Shown: piece after piece, positions 27,355-40,404 of the stretch
Numbering within the stretch: the stretch's first letter is position 1
Layout of the letters: the number at the start of each line of letters is the position of its first letter
NCBI GenBank assembly: GCA_015478945.1
Contig: JABUQX010002873.1
Location: forward strand, 1-64,000
DNA from: Trachelipus rathkii
Lineage: Eukaryota; Arthropoda; Malacostraca; Isopoda; Trachelipodidae
Direction of reading: 5' to 3'
Length of the DNA: 64,000 nucleotides
Notes under the pieces: generated by a model
What the model was told of the DNA's origin: nothing
Seen by the model: only the letters and a program-made list of their open reading frames with translations
Database searches by the model: none
Made by a program: the position numbers and the translations under genes

Positions 27355-30300
27355 CTTAAAGGCTCTTCCAAAAACAAAAGCATTTTAATTATACTAGTTT
27401 ATACTAGGTTTACGAAAAGGAATAGGGCACTAGGTCTATGCATACTTTATATTATTAATAAAACAAATATCTCAATTAAAATATCAAGAATTAACACGTA
27501 TAAAACATAAATAGACTTTATGGTATAGTGTTGGTGGGTGTATAATAAGGTATCTCAACATTATGATAAATATAATATATAATTAACGTATAAAAATAGA
27601 CATACTAGGTATAACTCAAAGTATTTTTTATTGGAGTTATTAGTGAGATGTAAAGGATGTGACAATGAGGATAGCATGGTCATTTTTATGATTACATATT
27701 AGAGTTGTGAATTTTTAAGGCCGCACTCACACAAACTACATGGTAAAGAATTGCTATACCGAATTTAACAAGCATGGATGAGTAAAATCTACAGAGTTTC
27801 TTAATATCACTCACACTTATTACCGTGCTTATGAGTGAGTTCGGTAGTATACATGTAATGATGATCGATATGTGAGTTTGTGTATATGACGTACAAAAAT
27901 ATATTGAATTATATCAGTAGTGTATGCTAGTTAAGCAGTAGATATACTAGCAACTTAATAGAGCACTATCTCACTACAAGTAGGCGGGCGGGTGGACCCT
28001 TAGCATAGGTGACCTAGCGCCCCATGACTGGGTACGTATTTGAATAGTACCTGATTTAAATTGTAAATAATATAAAACGTAAGGAGACCAATATATACAA
28101 CAGCTAATATGAGCATATTCAAATATAACAGTCACTCAGGAGTGGACCAAGGTGAAACCCCGGGTTGAAAGTTAAATATATAATAATTTACAGCTAATAA
28201 CTATCAGGCGTGACAATCTAGGCTCAGTAGAATATAATTTATTAGCCTCAAGTGAGAGTAGAAGGTCACCATATTATATAAGACCTATATATGGAGCACA
28301 TACATAGGGAGCATTGGACGGGTGCGTAGCTTAACTAAGTTTATTTCACTACTCATCACTCACGGTAAACATCTACATTGGATACGTGTATACTATTGTG
28401 AGGTATGAATAGCTATTCACTGTATATTATATATCATAGTGAGAAAAGTCTAGATTAGATTACTCTCTATTACATCTATCAGTTACGGGTTCACCTCATT
28501 TGTGCTAGATCTGTACAACTAGCATTTGTAAACCAAATAGGGTCTTATGAAGAATAAAAATATCGACTTATTAAAGTTATACTTAAAATATAAGAAACTT
28601 ATAGTCAAAGAAACTCTCAATCAAAAAGCAGGTTCTATGTTTGCAGTATTTTGGATGCACATAAATATTAGGTATTTGTAAGAGTGTCGATTTAATATTT
28701 TCGGGTATATCAAAACAGGGTACTTTTCTGCTCTTTCAAAATAATTGTAATTTATTGGTGCAATATGCGTACACAGATCTGTAGAGGTTGCCTCAATTTC
28801 TCTAGATAGGGCAAAATATAAGAAAACTGTATAGTCAAGCAGATTAACCTCAATAAAAAGCAGGTTATGATGGCTTTTCGTTCAAATCATTAACCATCGA
28901 AACCAATCATAGAAAATAAAACATAATATTGCATAAACTGGGAAAGTAAATGTTCAGAATCAGTGCTGGGGTTGGGAGGTTTGAGCATCAATTCTATAAG
29001 CTCTGATTTTAATTTCTTGGTATAATAAGTCCTTGCTATTTCTTTCTTATTTCTTTCTGATGAAGATCAAAAGTAAAGGAGAGATTCAATGTTTGGGATA
29101 GACATTTAAGACATGGAATACACCACTGAAAATAGATTATCAAAACCATAATAGTTTATAGACACTTTAGTTATTTTCAACTAAAGTTTGTGCTATCTAT
29201 TTGGCTGCTATAATTAATGGGAATAATTTATTTATGAATTATTGTTTTATGTTATTATACTAATCTGACTAAGTCTATATTTCCCTTTAATCATTGGATA
29301 AGCATAGTTAATGTTCAACAATTATATTATAATGATCACTGAATTTGAATTAATTTTCAGAGTACTTATATAGAAATAATGCAAAAACAATATTCTTCAA
29401 AACCAATCAAAAACTCATGATCCAAGAGTATTGACAAAAAGTGCTACTCAGTAACACCAAGAAATTAGTTATAACGCTGAGACTTAAGAGAGAAATTGAT
29501 CCTTACCGGATTGATTTGCATTTTATAGTTAGATAAGAAATTAGTACACTCCGGGAAAAACTATTTAATTATAAGATTTTGATTAAGTAGAAATAAGGTA
29601 TATTGTCACACACACTTTAAGCTTTTTCATTTAACACGCAATACTAGGCTCAAGAAAGACCAATTCTGTTTTCTTTTAAAATGTACCAATTATATCTTAA
29701 TAAATTCAAACGGATTGCGCCAGTAGTCCGAGAAAGTGAAGCGCAGGCACTCTTCTGTACTCACTACTCCGACCGCTGCGAAATCTAACACTTCTATAAT
29801 TACTGAATTCATTTCTCTAAGAAAAGCATTTTGCACAGATTCATCAACTAACTTGGAGCACACCCCTGTTCTCCTCTTTCAAACCAGTCATACAGCAACT
29901 CTAATGGAGACTAGCAATATACCTCTACCTTTTCATTATCTCTCTGTTTATTTTCTTTCCAATAAAGAGGATAAGCAGTTCTAGCCTTTCTCTTTTATTG
30001 ATATTGAGTAGCAAGAAATAATATTAAGCAAATTTTCAATTATTATTATAAAAACATTTAAAATTTATTAACAATAGAAAAGGTGGAGCATAGGATAGTT
30101 TCAGATTTTCTCGCAGAATACTATTTGGCACCATCTATTATTGACTTTCATAAAAATTTCCCTCAAAATTCCTTCCCTTTTACCCCCTACACGAGGACGT
30201 TTTTAGCATCAACCGGATATGATAACGACTGTTTTTAATATAGGGATCTAAGAAAGAATTTTTATAAACACAATAAAGCCACCAGCTAAGACATGTGGTA

Positions 30301-32085
30301 TCTTGTGTGCATGCTTGAAGCGTCCAACAATGAGATTACAGCTCCATCAAAATGAACCATTGCCACTATAAAGCTTGCTTTAACACTTTTATGCCATTTG
30401 ATGCTTACTACTCTATCACTTGATAATATTTCTAATCTATCCTGAACTTTATACTCTTATTCTTCATTGATAAAACTACCAGATTTTCATACCTTATGAT
30501 ATCCTTTGTAGCTGCAGTATAGAGCTAATGCTATTCCTCCTTTTTTAACAATAGGTAATAATTTCCAATTTAGTATTTGCATAACTTAGTCATCATTTAG
30601 ATCTCAATATGCTTATGGCAATTTGATAAGGCGACTCTCATCCAACACATTCACTTTTCCCTCTTCTAAGAGTCTGTCCATCCATTCAATATTAAGTCTC
30701 AATCTAAGGTCTCCCTAAACAATTTCACTCTGTACCCTAAATAGGATTCGATGTACCTTGTAACAGTCATACGCTTCACAAAGCTCCCCCATCTTTTACT
30801 TATATCTATATAATCACCACTTGGCCTGTTAAGCCTCTTATTATATGCTTTCTCTTATGGCTGTAGATCCCTCTCTTCTGCGTGGTCAGCCAGGGGTGTT
30901 GTGCTAAAGTATACTTCACGCTATCATTACAGCCTTATTCTCCTCAGTGGCCTTCGCGTCTGGTTACAACTTTTCTCTCATTCTATTTTCGGTACACAAA
31001 GATTCTCTATTCACAGGGGCTGATTGGTATATGTTCGGATATTTCAATACTTTCCAGTCTACTTCGTTTATTTCGTTTATTCTTTGCAAATAACTTTATC
31101 ATATACTTGTATAACTTCTCTCTCTTTCGTTGAGTCAAGCGCTTGGTATGCTCGGTTGCATATGGCCAAAGATCCTCTACTACTTCTTTCGCTATATCCG
31201 ATAAGACTCTATCATTTTGAGACGATTTTCGTGGGATTTGGTTCATCTATGTTCGAGCTTTTTAAATACCACAACGCTAGTTTGCATCCTGTATATAGCT
31301 TAATCCTCTCTATATAATACTGATATTTTCACCAATTCTGTCGTGCACATTCTTCATCTCCAAGGCTCCCATCATTTCTCTCTCCATTCAGGGGGATCCA
31401 TTCCCTCACATTTAGACCAACACCTCTTTCTATCTCTAACTTATTTACTCTCTCTCGGTCTTCATACCTTCAGTCAATACGGTCCCATCGTTATTCAACC
31501 AACTACTCCATACCTACATTATTTTGGAATACATCTATTTTCATCTCTCTCATATCTACGTCACAACTCTCCTTTTAAATAGTATTCTAGGTTTCCCTCG
31601 CTTCTCTTTTCTATTACTGCACATCTGTTTTTCATACTTTCAGCGTTCTAGAAGTGATTTTGTTTCCTGAGTTTTTATTTAATCCCTGAATTGTCTATTA
31701 TTCGATAATAACCTACTTTTTCACCATTTTCTGGTAAGTCTTGTTTTGACTATGTATCTGTCGGGCTCCCGTCATTTTGTCTTTTAGTTTACCTTAATAC
31801 ATCTAAATCACATTAAAGTTCAATTTTATAATTTAATTGTTCTATTTTTTAGATGCCTCTCGCATTTGGAGATTTGGAGGCCGTCATCGTCCTTTCATCT
31901 ACTCTTTCTCCTTCTAATTTCTTACGTCCAGTTTCTTTTCCAATGGTACGGATCTCCATCTTATTCTGATTGGTTCAAATTCATGTTCCCGAAATTGTAT
32001 TTTCTTAAGATTTCTATTATTTATTGTTTTTAAGACTTTTTGATTCTGATATTTGCTAATGTTTATTATTATTCTCTCATTTTTA
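27355..32085. other. Unassigned stretch with a local duplication
   Basis: A block of about 55 bases beginning AAAATATAAGAAA and ending AAAAAGCAGGTT occurs at about 28,587 and again at about 28,812, in the same orientation. Frames at 29,736-29,984 and 30,882-31,582 are pyrimidine-rich and overlap one another on both strands, and none resembles a family I know. If the 3' end at 32.1 kb belongs to a Penelope-like element, its reverse transcriptase and GIY-YIG endonuclease would lie in 29.5-32.0 kb, but I could not recognise either. Confidence 0.35.
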
Positions 32086-32089
32086 TAGT

Positions 32090-32190
32090 TCTTTCACCTG
32101 ATGATGGATGAAAATAGTTAGAGTTTCCGAAACGTTGTGTTTTTTTGATTAAAGATTTTCATGTGGAGGGCTCTGGTATTGCTTTTCCTG
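32090..32190 (+). mobile_element. Penelope/LINE-like 3' end with hammerhead-like core
   Basis: The sequence shows CCTGATGATGG at about 32,097, and 20-odd bases later CCGAAACGTTGTG, followed by an A/T-rich tail. The order CTGATGA, short stem, GAAAC is the conserved core of hammerhead ribozymes, which are documented in Penelope-like elements. A GGA/TCC pair could close helix II if one T is bulged. A cleavage triplet and helix I are not convincing. The same CTGATGATGG...CCGAAACGTTG arrangement is also common at the 3' ends of retroelements without proven ribozyme activity, so the class is uncertain. Confidence 0.4.
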
Positions 32191-32199
32191 ATTAAGTTA

Positions 32200-33520
32200 T
32201 ATATATATATTACTATAATATTAATATATATCTATAATTAAATAATATATGATATATATATATTATATATATATTTACTATAATTCATATATATAATATC
32301 ATCTACTACATATTACTATATATATATCCTATATATATATTATCTCTTATATAGCGAGAAGATTATCCTCCATTCGGGCATACATATAAGTATTATTGCA
32401 CAAACCTAAACAGTATTATTCACATAGCAACATTTAATATATTATTATATAATCTTACATCTATTATATATATAATCTATATATCTCTCTATCTCTCTCT
32501 CTCTCTCACTTCTAATTAACTCACTATTATCAACTATCATCATTATTATATATATTATATATATCACTTATCACTGAATCACATCCTCACTTTATATATT
32601 ATATTTTATATATATAGATATATATACTATATATAATATATGATATATATATATATAATATATACACAAATATTATGTCATATCATCATCACTGATCACA
32701 TAGACTATTACACATCACCACACTCACTCACACTTCACATTATCAACCTCACACTTAGCATCATCACACTTACACTCACACTCACTACTATTATCTTACA
32801 TCATCATCACTCACGTCATTAACTAATATTATATAATACACTCGTCATCTATTAAGCATAACATCTCAATCACATATCTAACTATCTCTAATACTTATCA
32901 TCATCAACTCACCTAATATATCACCACTTACAACTTTACATATGATCAACTATTCACATATCACTTACTAATCTACATTCACTCACTAATATATTAACTC
33001 AGTCACTAATCACTTCTCTCCTCAATCTCTCCTATAGTTATAGTCTTCTTATATATTACTATTATCTTATTTAATTTAATGCATCTATCTCTTTATATAT
33101 CTCTATATATATATCTCTTTACTCTCTATATATAATATATTCATCTCTTTCTCTCTCGTGCCTTCTCATCTCTTCCATAATATCTCTTACCTGATCATTA
33201 TCGTCATATTATTACTTATCTATATATCTTATCTCTTCTACTCCTAATACTTATTATATATCTATATCTACATCTTCTATATATATCTTTATATCTATAT
33301 ATATATAAATATATATATTAATATGTATCTACTCACATATATATATATCTTTATCTCTATATCATCTCATATAATTCTCTCTACTATATATATATCCTAT
33401 ATCTATCATCTATATTTATATCTCTTACTATATATTATAATCTATCTATTATAAACTATATCTCTATATCTATAGATAATACTATATATACTATAATTCA
33501 TATATCTATATATATATAAC
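32200..33520. repeat. TA/TATC/CA-rich simple-sequence domain
   Basis: This is a patchwork of (TA)n, TATC and CTAT steps, a CT run near 32,480-32,510, and CACTCA/ATCATC-rich sequence at 32,690-33,000. Short threonine- and histidine-rich frames here are translations of simple sequence. Confidence 0.75.
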
Positions 33521-33765
33521 ATTACCTTTTTTATTAATTATTAATATTAATTAAAGTAATATTTTAATTATTATTTTAGTCCATTAATCGAATACTTCAA
33601 TTATTTGATTGTCTTGTTTCGTCTCGTCTCATACAAATCGGTTCTCTGCGAGAAAATCACGATTGAAACAAATCATCACAGAGGAAATGCTTCGGTAAGT
33701 CGAGAATTTCAGTCGTATTTTACTTGTTATTTTGTTTACAATAATCTTATGAGCTATTTAGTGCC

Positions 33766-33790
33766 ATTAATTATTATTATTATTTTATTA

Positions 33791-33825
<35 letters not shown>

Positions 33826-33969
33826 TATTATTTATTAATGAGTCTAATTAATATATTATTGCGAGATAACTTTGTAATGTGAGCGGACCAATTATCATTA
33901 TCAATCACTCGATATCATTGATAACGCACACCATGGTAGGTAGTAGTGTATAGGAATATATTATTAAAA

Positions 33970-34042
<73 letters not shown>

Positions 34043-34094
34043 ACGATAGTAATTATTTTGATTAAATAATTAGTAATAATTAATTATGATTATC

Positions 34095-34134
<40 letters not shown>

Positions 34135-35144
34135 GTAGAATAATAGATTTCATTTTTACACTGCTTCATAATATATAACAATAATAATAATATAATAAAT
34201 TTATAATAAAATACAATGAATCAATGATAATAATAAAATATAACGGTTCTATTAAAATAATTAATGATAAATATAAACAATGGTAATAATATAATACTGC
34301 AAGAGATTTCAAACTCAAAGTGCTTTCCATTTCAACTTTCATAAGAAATAGAATAATAATATAATAATAATAAAATAATAATAACATAATAAAAATTATA
34401 TAAATTCTAAAAAAAATATATAATAATATAATTATATAAAAATAATCATAATTATCTTCTAAGTCTAAGTAATAATAATTAATAATAATAAAAATAATAA
34501 TAATATAATTAATAAAATTCATAATACTGAAATAAAACTAATAATAATAATAATAATATATAATGAATAATAATAAAATAATAATAATATATAAATAAAT
34601 TAGGGCATGGAAATAAGCCTGACTTTTCTGGCAAACGTCAGCTTTAAAAAATGCATAAACCAGGTGTGTCTTTTCCTCTGATATTTGTTCCCCTAACAAA
34701 TTTGTGGGAGTTTGTGGGGACTGTGGAGATTTGGGGTAATTTATATGCGGGGCTTGTGGGGAGACGGAAGATGAAGCGTTCTCCCCCACTCCTTTTGTTT
34801 CTTTGTTATGAACATTTTTATAGAAAAAAGATTGATGATGATGTTTTTATATTAATTATTAATTATTATTATTACTATTTTTATATTAATCATTAATATT
34901 ATTTATTATATTATTATTATTATTATTATTATTATATTATTTTTAATTAATTTATTATTATATTATTATTATTATATTTTTTATTAATATTTTTTATTAT
35001 TAATATTAATATATATTAATTATTACTATTATTATTATTAATTATATTTTATTATTAATTTTATTATTATATTATATTATTATATTAAATTATTATATAT
35101 TATAACTATATTATTATTATTTTTATTATTATTATATTATTTTA

Positions 35145-35186
<42 letters not shown>

Positions 35187-35344
35187 TATAATATTATTAT
35201 ATTATTATTATTATAATTTATTATATTATTTTATTATTATTATATATTATTATTTATTATTATTATTATAATTATTATTTAAATTTTCTTTATTTTTTAT
35301 TTATATTGTTATTTTTAATTTCATTTTTTCTTATTATTTTATAA

Positions 35345-35384
<40 letters not shown>

Positions 35385-35702
35385 ATTATTTATTTTATTA
35401 TTATTATTATTTATTATTATTATTGTATTATTATATATTATTATTATATTATTATTATTATTATTTATTATTGATTATTATTATTATTATATATTATTAC
35501 ATATATTATTATTATTATTAATTATTATTATTATTATTATATTATTATTATTTTTATTATTTTATATATTATATAAATTTTTATTATTAATTATTATTAT
35601 TAATATTATTATTTATTATATTTTATTATTATTAATTATTATTATATAATTATTATTAATTATTTATTATTTATTATTATTATTATATTTTTATTATTAT
35701 TA

Positions 35703-35735
<33 letters not shown>

Positions 35736-36410
35736 GTTATTATTATTTATATTATTTATTATATTATTATTTATATTATTATTATTATATTATTTTAATT
35801 ATTTTATTATTATTATATATTATTATTTTTTTTTTTTTTTTTTTTATCATCCAATTATAATTATATTTATTTATTATTATTATATTAATTAATTATTATT
35901 ATTATTATTATTATATATTATATTATTAATATTATTATTATATATTATTATTATTTATTATATATTTATTATTATTATATTATATTATTTTATAATTATT
36001 ATTATATTATTATTATATTATTATATTATTATTATTATATAATTATTATTATTATTATTATTAATTCATTATTATTATTATTATTATATTTTAATTATAT
36101 TTATTTTTTTATTATTATATTATTATTATATTATTATTATCTTTTAAATATTATTATTATTACATTTTTTATTTAATTATTATTATTATGTATTATTATT
36201 TTATTATTTTATTATTATTATTATTATTATATTATATTATTATTATTATTATTATTTATTTTATTATTTATATTATTATTTTATTATTAATTATTATTAT
36301 TTTTATTATTATTATTAATTATTAATTATATATTATTATTATTAATTATTTTATTATTATTATTATTATATTTTATTATTATTATATAATTATTATATTA
36401 GTAGTAGAGA
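33766..36410. repeat. (TTA)n microsatellite domain with inverted middle
   Basis: The plus strand reads TTA repeats at 33,766-33,835 and 33,975-34,041. It then reads the complementary AAT/TAA orientation at about 34,098-34,600, and TTA again from about 34,855 to 36,400. Runs of more than ten units alternate with imperfect ones, and a T homopolymer of about 20 bases lies at 35,826. Long Tyr/Ile/Leu frames in this region are translations of the repeat. The change of orientation means opposite arms can pair with each other. Confidence 0.9.
34605..34850. other. Unique island inside the (TTA)n domain
   Basis: About 245 bases of ordinary composition, with G-rich TGTGGGG motifs on the plus strand, separate the AAT-oriented array from the TTA-oriented array. 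Frames are open on both strands for about 80 codons, each running out into the flanking repeat. No motif is recognised. It may be the spacer of a large inverted repeat or a small insertion. Confidence 0.5.
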
Positions 36411-36539
36411 GTAGTAGTTAGATAAGTATAGTAGTAGTAGTAGTATATATAGAGGTATTATTAGAAGTAGTAGTAGTAATAGCAAGTAGTAAGTAATTCC
36501 CTTTACTTTAGTTATGAATGCAAATTTATTAATCAAAAA

Positions 36540-36663
36540 ATATATTATCATATATTATATATATATAATATAATTTATATAATATATATATTATTATTAT
36601 ATATATATATTATATAATATAATATTATATATATATTTTATATATTATATAATAAATTTATAT

Positions 36664-36705
<42 letters not shown>

Positions 36706-36746
36706 TATATATATAATATATATAGATAAATATATATTATATATAT

Positions 36747-36791
<45 letters not shown>

Positions 36792-36842
36792 TTATTTATA
36801 TATATATATATATATTTATATTATTAATTATTTATATTAATA
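36540..36842. repeat. (TA)n-rich array upstream of the LINE
   Basis: Dense TA steps include an uninterrupted run of about 18 units near 36,670-36,698 and another near 36,750-36,782. The array ends where the LINE-like coding sequence begins. Confidence 0.85.
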
Positions 36843-36879
36843 TTAACATTTAACTCTGCTTTCGTGGAACACCACCTTT

Positions 36880-39720
36880 CTAATTAACTATATTTGCTCT
36901 CGTCTGAGACCTCAGATGGCTAAGATAATTCATCTCTAACTCGTTAATGTATCAATACAAAACTTATTTCATAATTTCCGTCTAAAGGGTGAGTATGTGC
37001 CTATTAATTAAACATCCTGTAATCCACGTCTCGTGAATTTCTCGAATTCCTAATTTAATGTTCCTATGTTAAATTTTCTTCCTTCTGCTACCAAAATATC
37101 TTGTGCTTTCTGCTACTGGGCTCTCCTAAACAGAAACAGATTTTTCCACGCCTTTTTTTGAAATCTACTACTTCTCACGAGACTGTTATATCTTACATCC
37201 AAATACTGAGGTTCCCTATTTAGGGGATTTCAATGACATAAACTGTGATGGTTGGGGTCCTCTAATACCGATTAGTTGAGAGGAGGCCGCGAATTCATTA
37301 ACAGCATTCCTCAAGGATCTGGAACACTAATTAAAAGAACCCCCACTTATCCGGATCGTCCTAACCAATTCTTTAACACACTTGAACAACGAATACGTTG
37401 TTTTCACATATCATTTCTTTCTCTTAAAATAACCATTTCGCATCATCTATCGGTAAATTTGACCTAACTTATATCTTCTAATTTTAATACTTTCTCTCCA
37501 ACAGTTCCATCCTGCCCTACTTGTTTTTTTTTCTGGCTTTGGATCGGGCCGATTGGCGGGCCTTGCGTTGCTTCTACGCGAATATAATTGGAATGACTGC
37601 TTGTCTCTGGTGACGCTTCGGTTTACTTCGGCCGATAAGGTGGGAGCTGTAATGTTGCATGGGAATGAGCAGGTTCATTCTTCTTCGACTAAATCTTTCT
37701 CGTCCTCATAACCATGGGTTCGATTTCGTGCTTGTTTTCTCCCTTTGGGCCATTCAGGGCCTAGAGACCAAAACAGTGCGGTATCAGGAGTGGGAAATTC
37801 TGCGGTTCGTCCTCGCCTATCACTTGCTACTTTTTCATTCTGGGGCTAGATCGGCAGAGATATACTCTTCGATCGAGCAAAGCGGTTTTTCAAAAAGAAA
37901 AGTGCGGCTACTCCTTGGCTCTCCTATGACAATCTTTCCTTGGCTCTTGCAAAAAAAAACAATCTAACAATTGTAATTTGTCTTTCTCTCTTATTCGCTC
38001 TGGATGGTTCTGGTTGGCTAATTTTCTCCAACTGAAAAGGCCATCTCTTCGGCCTCGCTATTTTCCTTAACTAACCTGGACGCATTTCTGGCATTCCCTC
38101 ATCCCCCCTTCTCCTCTCAGGTGTCCTATGCCATAGCCTGTGATTACAAATTTGATCGGGCGCATGGGCTTCTGAAATCTAAGAACACGTTAAGAGGCGG
38201 GTGGCCCGGATGGTACCCTCCCCGAGTTTTGAGGGGTGTGCTTCGTGCTATCCCGCCCCTCGTTCAACTATAATTCTCTATGGTCCAAATACAAACACTT
38301 CCCCTCAGTGGTTGGAAAGCACCGGCACGATGTCCAACCTATTTTCCGAAAAAAAGGGAAGACGCTCTGATCTTCAAACTATCGCCTATAGCTCTTACTT
38401 GTATTCTATCTAATCTTTGACTCCGCTCTTCTCAACTCTCACGTTGCCTTAGATGTATATTGATCTCATTCACTTTCTTTCGGGATCGCCAGGTACGGGT
38501 GGCTTCCGGGGGCGGCTCGAGGTTACTGGCGCTATACTTTCCTATCTTACTGATTATGGTTTTGCCCCGCCCTTAGGGAGCTTAACGGGACGTGGTGGAC
38601 TTATGACATATCCAAGCATTGACCGGGTTGAATCGCGTCATTGCTCTCTCCAAGCTCCCATCCTTTTGGGTTTCCTTCTCTTCTCTTTGCTTAACTTATG
38701 TTCTAGGTTTTCTTTTCAAAACGCTCAAATCCGGCTGTTGTTGAATGGGGCGGAACGGGCGGACTGTTTTCTTCTTTTTGTCAATAGTGGTGTTCTCAGG
38801 GTTCTGTTTATTTTACTTTATTCCTTCTTTACATTAATGATCTTCTCACCTGACATCTAACTCTATCCTCCACTCATATGGCGATGACTCGACCTTTTTT
38901 TCAACTCATTTCAATTTGCTCCTTCTCTTACTTCTAGATTCTCTCGTCCTTAATCTTTCCGATTCTATTCCTGCTGATCTGGATAGAATTTTCAGGTGGG
39001 GTCGTCTGAAAACTTGGTGAAATTCAATTCTTTACAACTCAACCTCTACAAATCCCTTCTAAGAACAACCTGGTTTCTAACTTTCTTCTCTTTTGAACGG
39101 GTTCTCTCGTTTCCTTTGACAATATCTTCTTGGCTTAAATTAACAAATGTCTTTGGGAAACTAACATCGCAACGGTTGCTAAGGGCGGCCTCAAAGAAAA
39201 CTGGGAGTTTTGTTTAGAATGCGGAGACTTTTTTTCTCTTCACAGTTACTCCAGTTATAAAGGCCTCATTCGCCCTTGTATGGGATACTGCCTCATATCT
39301 GGGGGGGCTCAGGATTCACCCGGCTTTTGGATTAGGGTCGAGGCAAAGTCAAAGACTTATAAACTGTCATGTTCTGTTCTAGGTTCACTTGACCTCTATT
39401 GCCGCGGCGATGGTTGGTTGCTTTTATATCTTTTCTATAGGTAACCCGTAGCGGCAGTTGCTCGAGGGAACTTTCCTCGCGTGCCAAGCGCACACTTTAA
39501 GACAGCCTGTAGCCCAAGGGTGCTGTGTCGCACATGAGTTTTTGTGTTTGATATCAGCTCCAGACTAGTTTGCTGCGGTGCCTCTTCTTTCCTGCCACTC
39601 TATTTGGTGGATCCTTTCCTTCTGTTTTAACATCAATTTAATTCTCCTCACTTTAAAGCGGCGTCTGTGCTCATTCTGCGTAATTTGCGTTATTTGAATT
39701 TTTGTTGATTTTCAACACCC
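36880..39720 (+). mobile_element. Jockey/CR1-type LINE, ORF2 relic (endonuclease-RT)
   Basis: ORF2 of these retrotransposons nicks target DNA with an APE-type endonuclease and copies its RNA with reverse transcriptase. Motifs appear in family order in shifting frames. The endonuclease region (about 36,900-37,480) has ILCFCYWSP-like sequence near 37,100, GDFN-type GDFND encoded from 37,223, then PDRPNQFFNTLEQ near 37,350. The RT region has FRKKREDALIFKLSPIALT at about 38,345, matching the usual FKKGsrsDp.NYRPISLTS. It continues with YGFAPPL near 38,560 and YGDDS at 38,877-38,891 as the catalytic [YF]xDD box. Downstream, FRWGRLKTW near 38,990 and YKGLIRPCMGYC near 39,260 match the thumb and C-terminal region. 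Coding resemblance ends near 39,720. At least ten frame changes break it. The 5' part with ORF1 is absent and a (TA)n array abuts each end. The clade is judged from motif style only. Confidence 0.8.
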
Positions 39721-39771
39721 CCCTCTTGAATAGGGCTTTGCCGTGAGGGTGGTGAATACTGTAAAAAAAGA

Positions 39772-40038
39772 AAATATATATATATTATATTTTCATATTT
39801 TTATAATATATATATATTATATATATTATTATTATATATATATTATATATTATTATATATATATTTATATAATATATATAATATATAATATATATATATA
39901 ATATATATATTTTTATATATATATTTTATATATATAATATATATATATATATATAAATATATTATAATATTATATATATATATATTATATATATAATATT
40001 ATATTATATATATATAATATATCTACATTTATATATAA
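39772..40038. repeat. (TA)n-rich array
   Basis: TA and ATTA steps follow the LINE 3' end after a short A-rich run, and they form the left flank of the palindrome at 40,041. The array is non-coding. Confidence 0.85.
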
Positions 40039-40040
40039 TT

Positions 40041-40356
40041 ATAAAGAAAAAATTTAAAAACTTAAGAACTAAACAGGGAATCAAAATATTATAAATTAAA
40101 CAGTAGTTTACGTTTCGAGACTAGTAAACAAAACGTCTCCTCCTCGATTAAATGGAAAATTTTATTTATTAAAGAAATATTTTTTCTGAAAATCTAGTAA
40201 GAAAATACAAATTATTATTACATGCATCTTCCATTTTATTTCCCTTTAAGTTCTGAGGAGGAGACGTTGTACTAGTCTCGAAACGTAAACTGCTGTTAAT
40301 TTATAATATTTTGATTTCCCTGTTTAGTTCTTAAGTGGTTTTAAATGGTTTCTTTA
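40041..40356. repeat. 316-bp palindrome with hammerhead-like arms
   Basis: The left arm (40,041-40,147) and right arm (40,249-40,356) are inverted copies around a spacer of about 100 bases, matching almost completely apart from small indels. The right arm reads CTGAGGA at 40,253-40,259, then GGAGAC, a nine-base loop and GTCTC, then GAAAC at 40,280-40,284. This is the hammerhead order CUGANGA, helix II, GAAAC, with one extra G before the stem. AAGTT before the core can pair with AATTT after a GTT triplet at about 40,295, as helix I of a type-I ribozyme would. The left arm, on the minus strand, has TCGA in place of CTGA. Such motifs are known from Penelope-like elements and retrozymes. Activity is not demonstrated. 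Confidence 0.6.
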
Positions 40357-40404
40357 CATTTTAAGAGTTTGGCTGAAATTTAAAAAAAAACTTCTAAAGT
40401 TTTT

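Noticed and set aside
31007..31246. 79-codon Lys/Arg-rich minus-strand frame (KRLTQRKREKLYKYMIK) as a DNA-binding protein
   Set aside because: The region is pyrimidine-rich on the plus strand, overlapping plus-strand frames are equally open, and no family motif is present.
33605..33838. Possible exon before the (TTA)n domain with a GTAAGT donor-like site near 33,693
   Set aside because: The frame is short, runs into the microsatellite, and a GTAAGT alone is too weak to support an exon.
34166..34522. 118-codon Tyr/Ile-rich minus-strand frame
   Set aside because: It reads through AAT/TAA repeats and shows the composition those repeats dictate.
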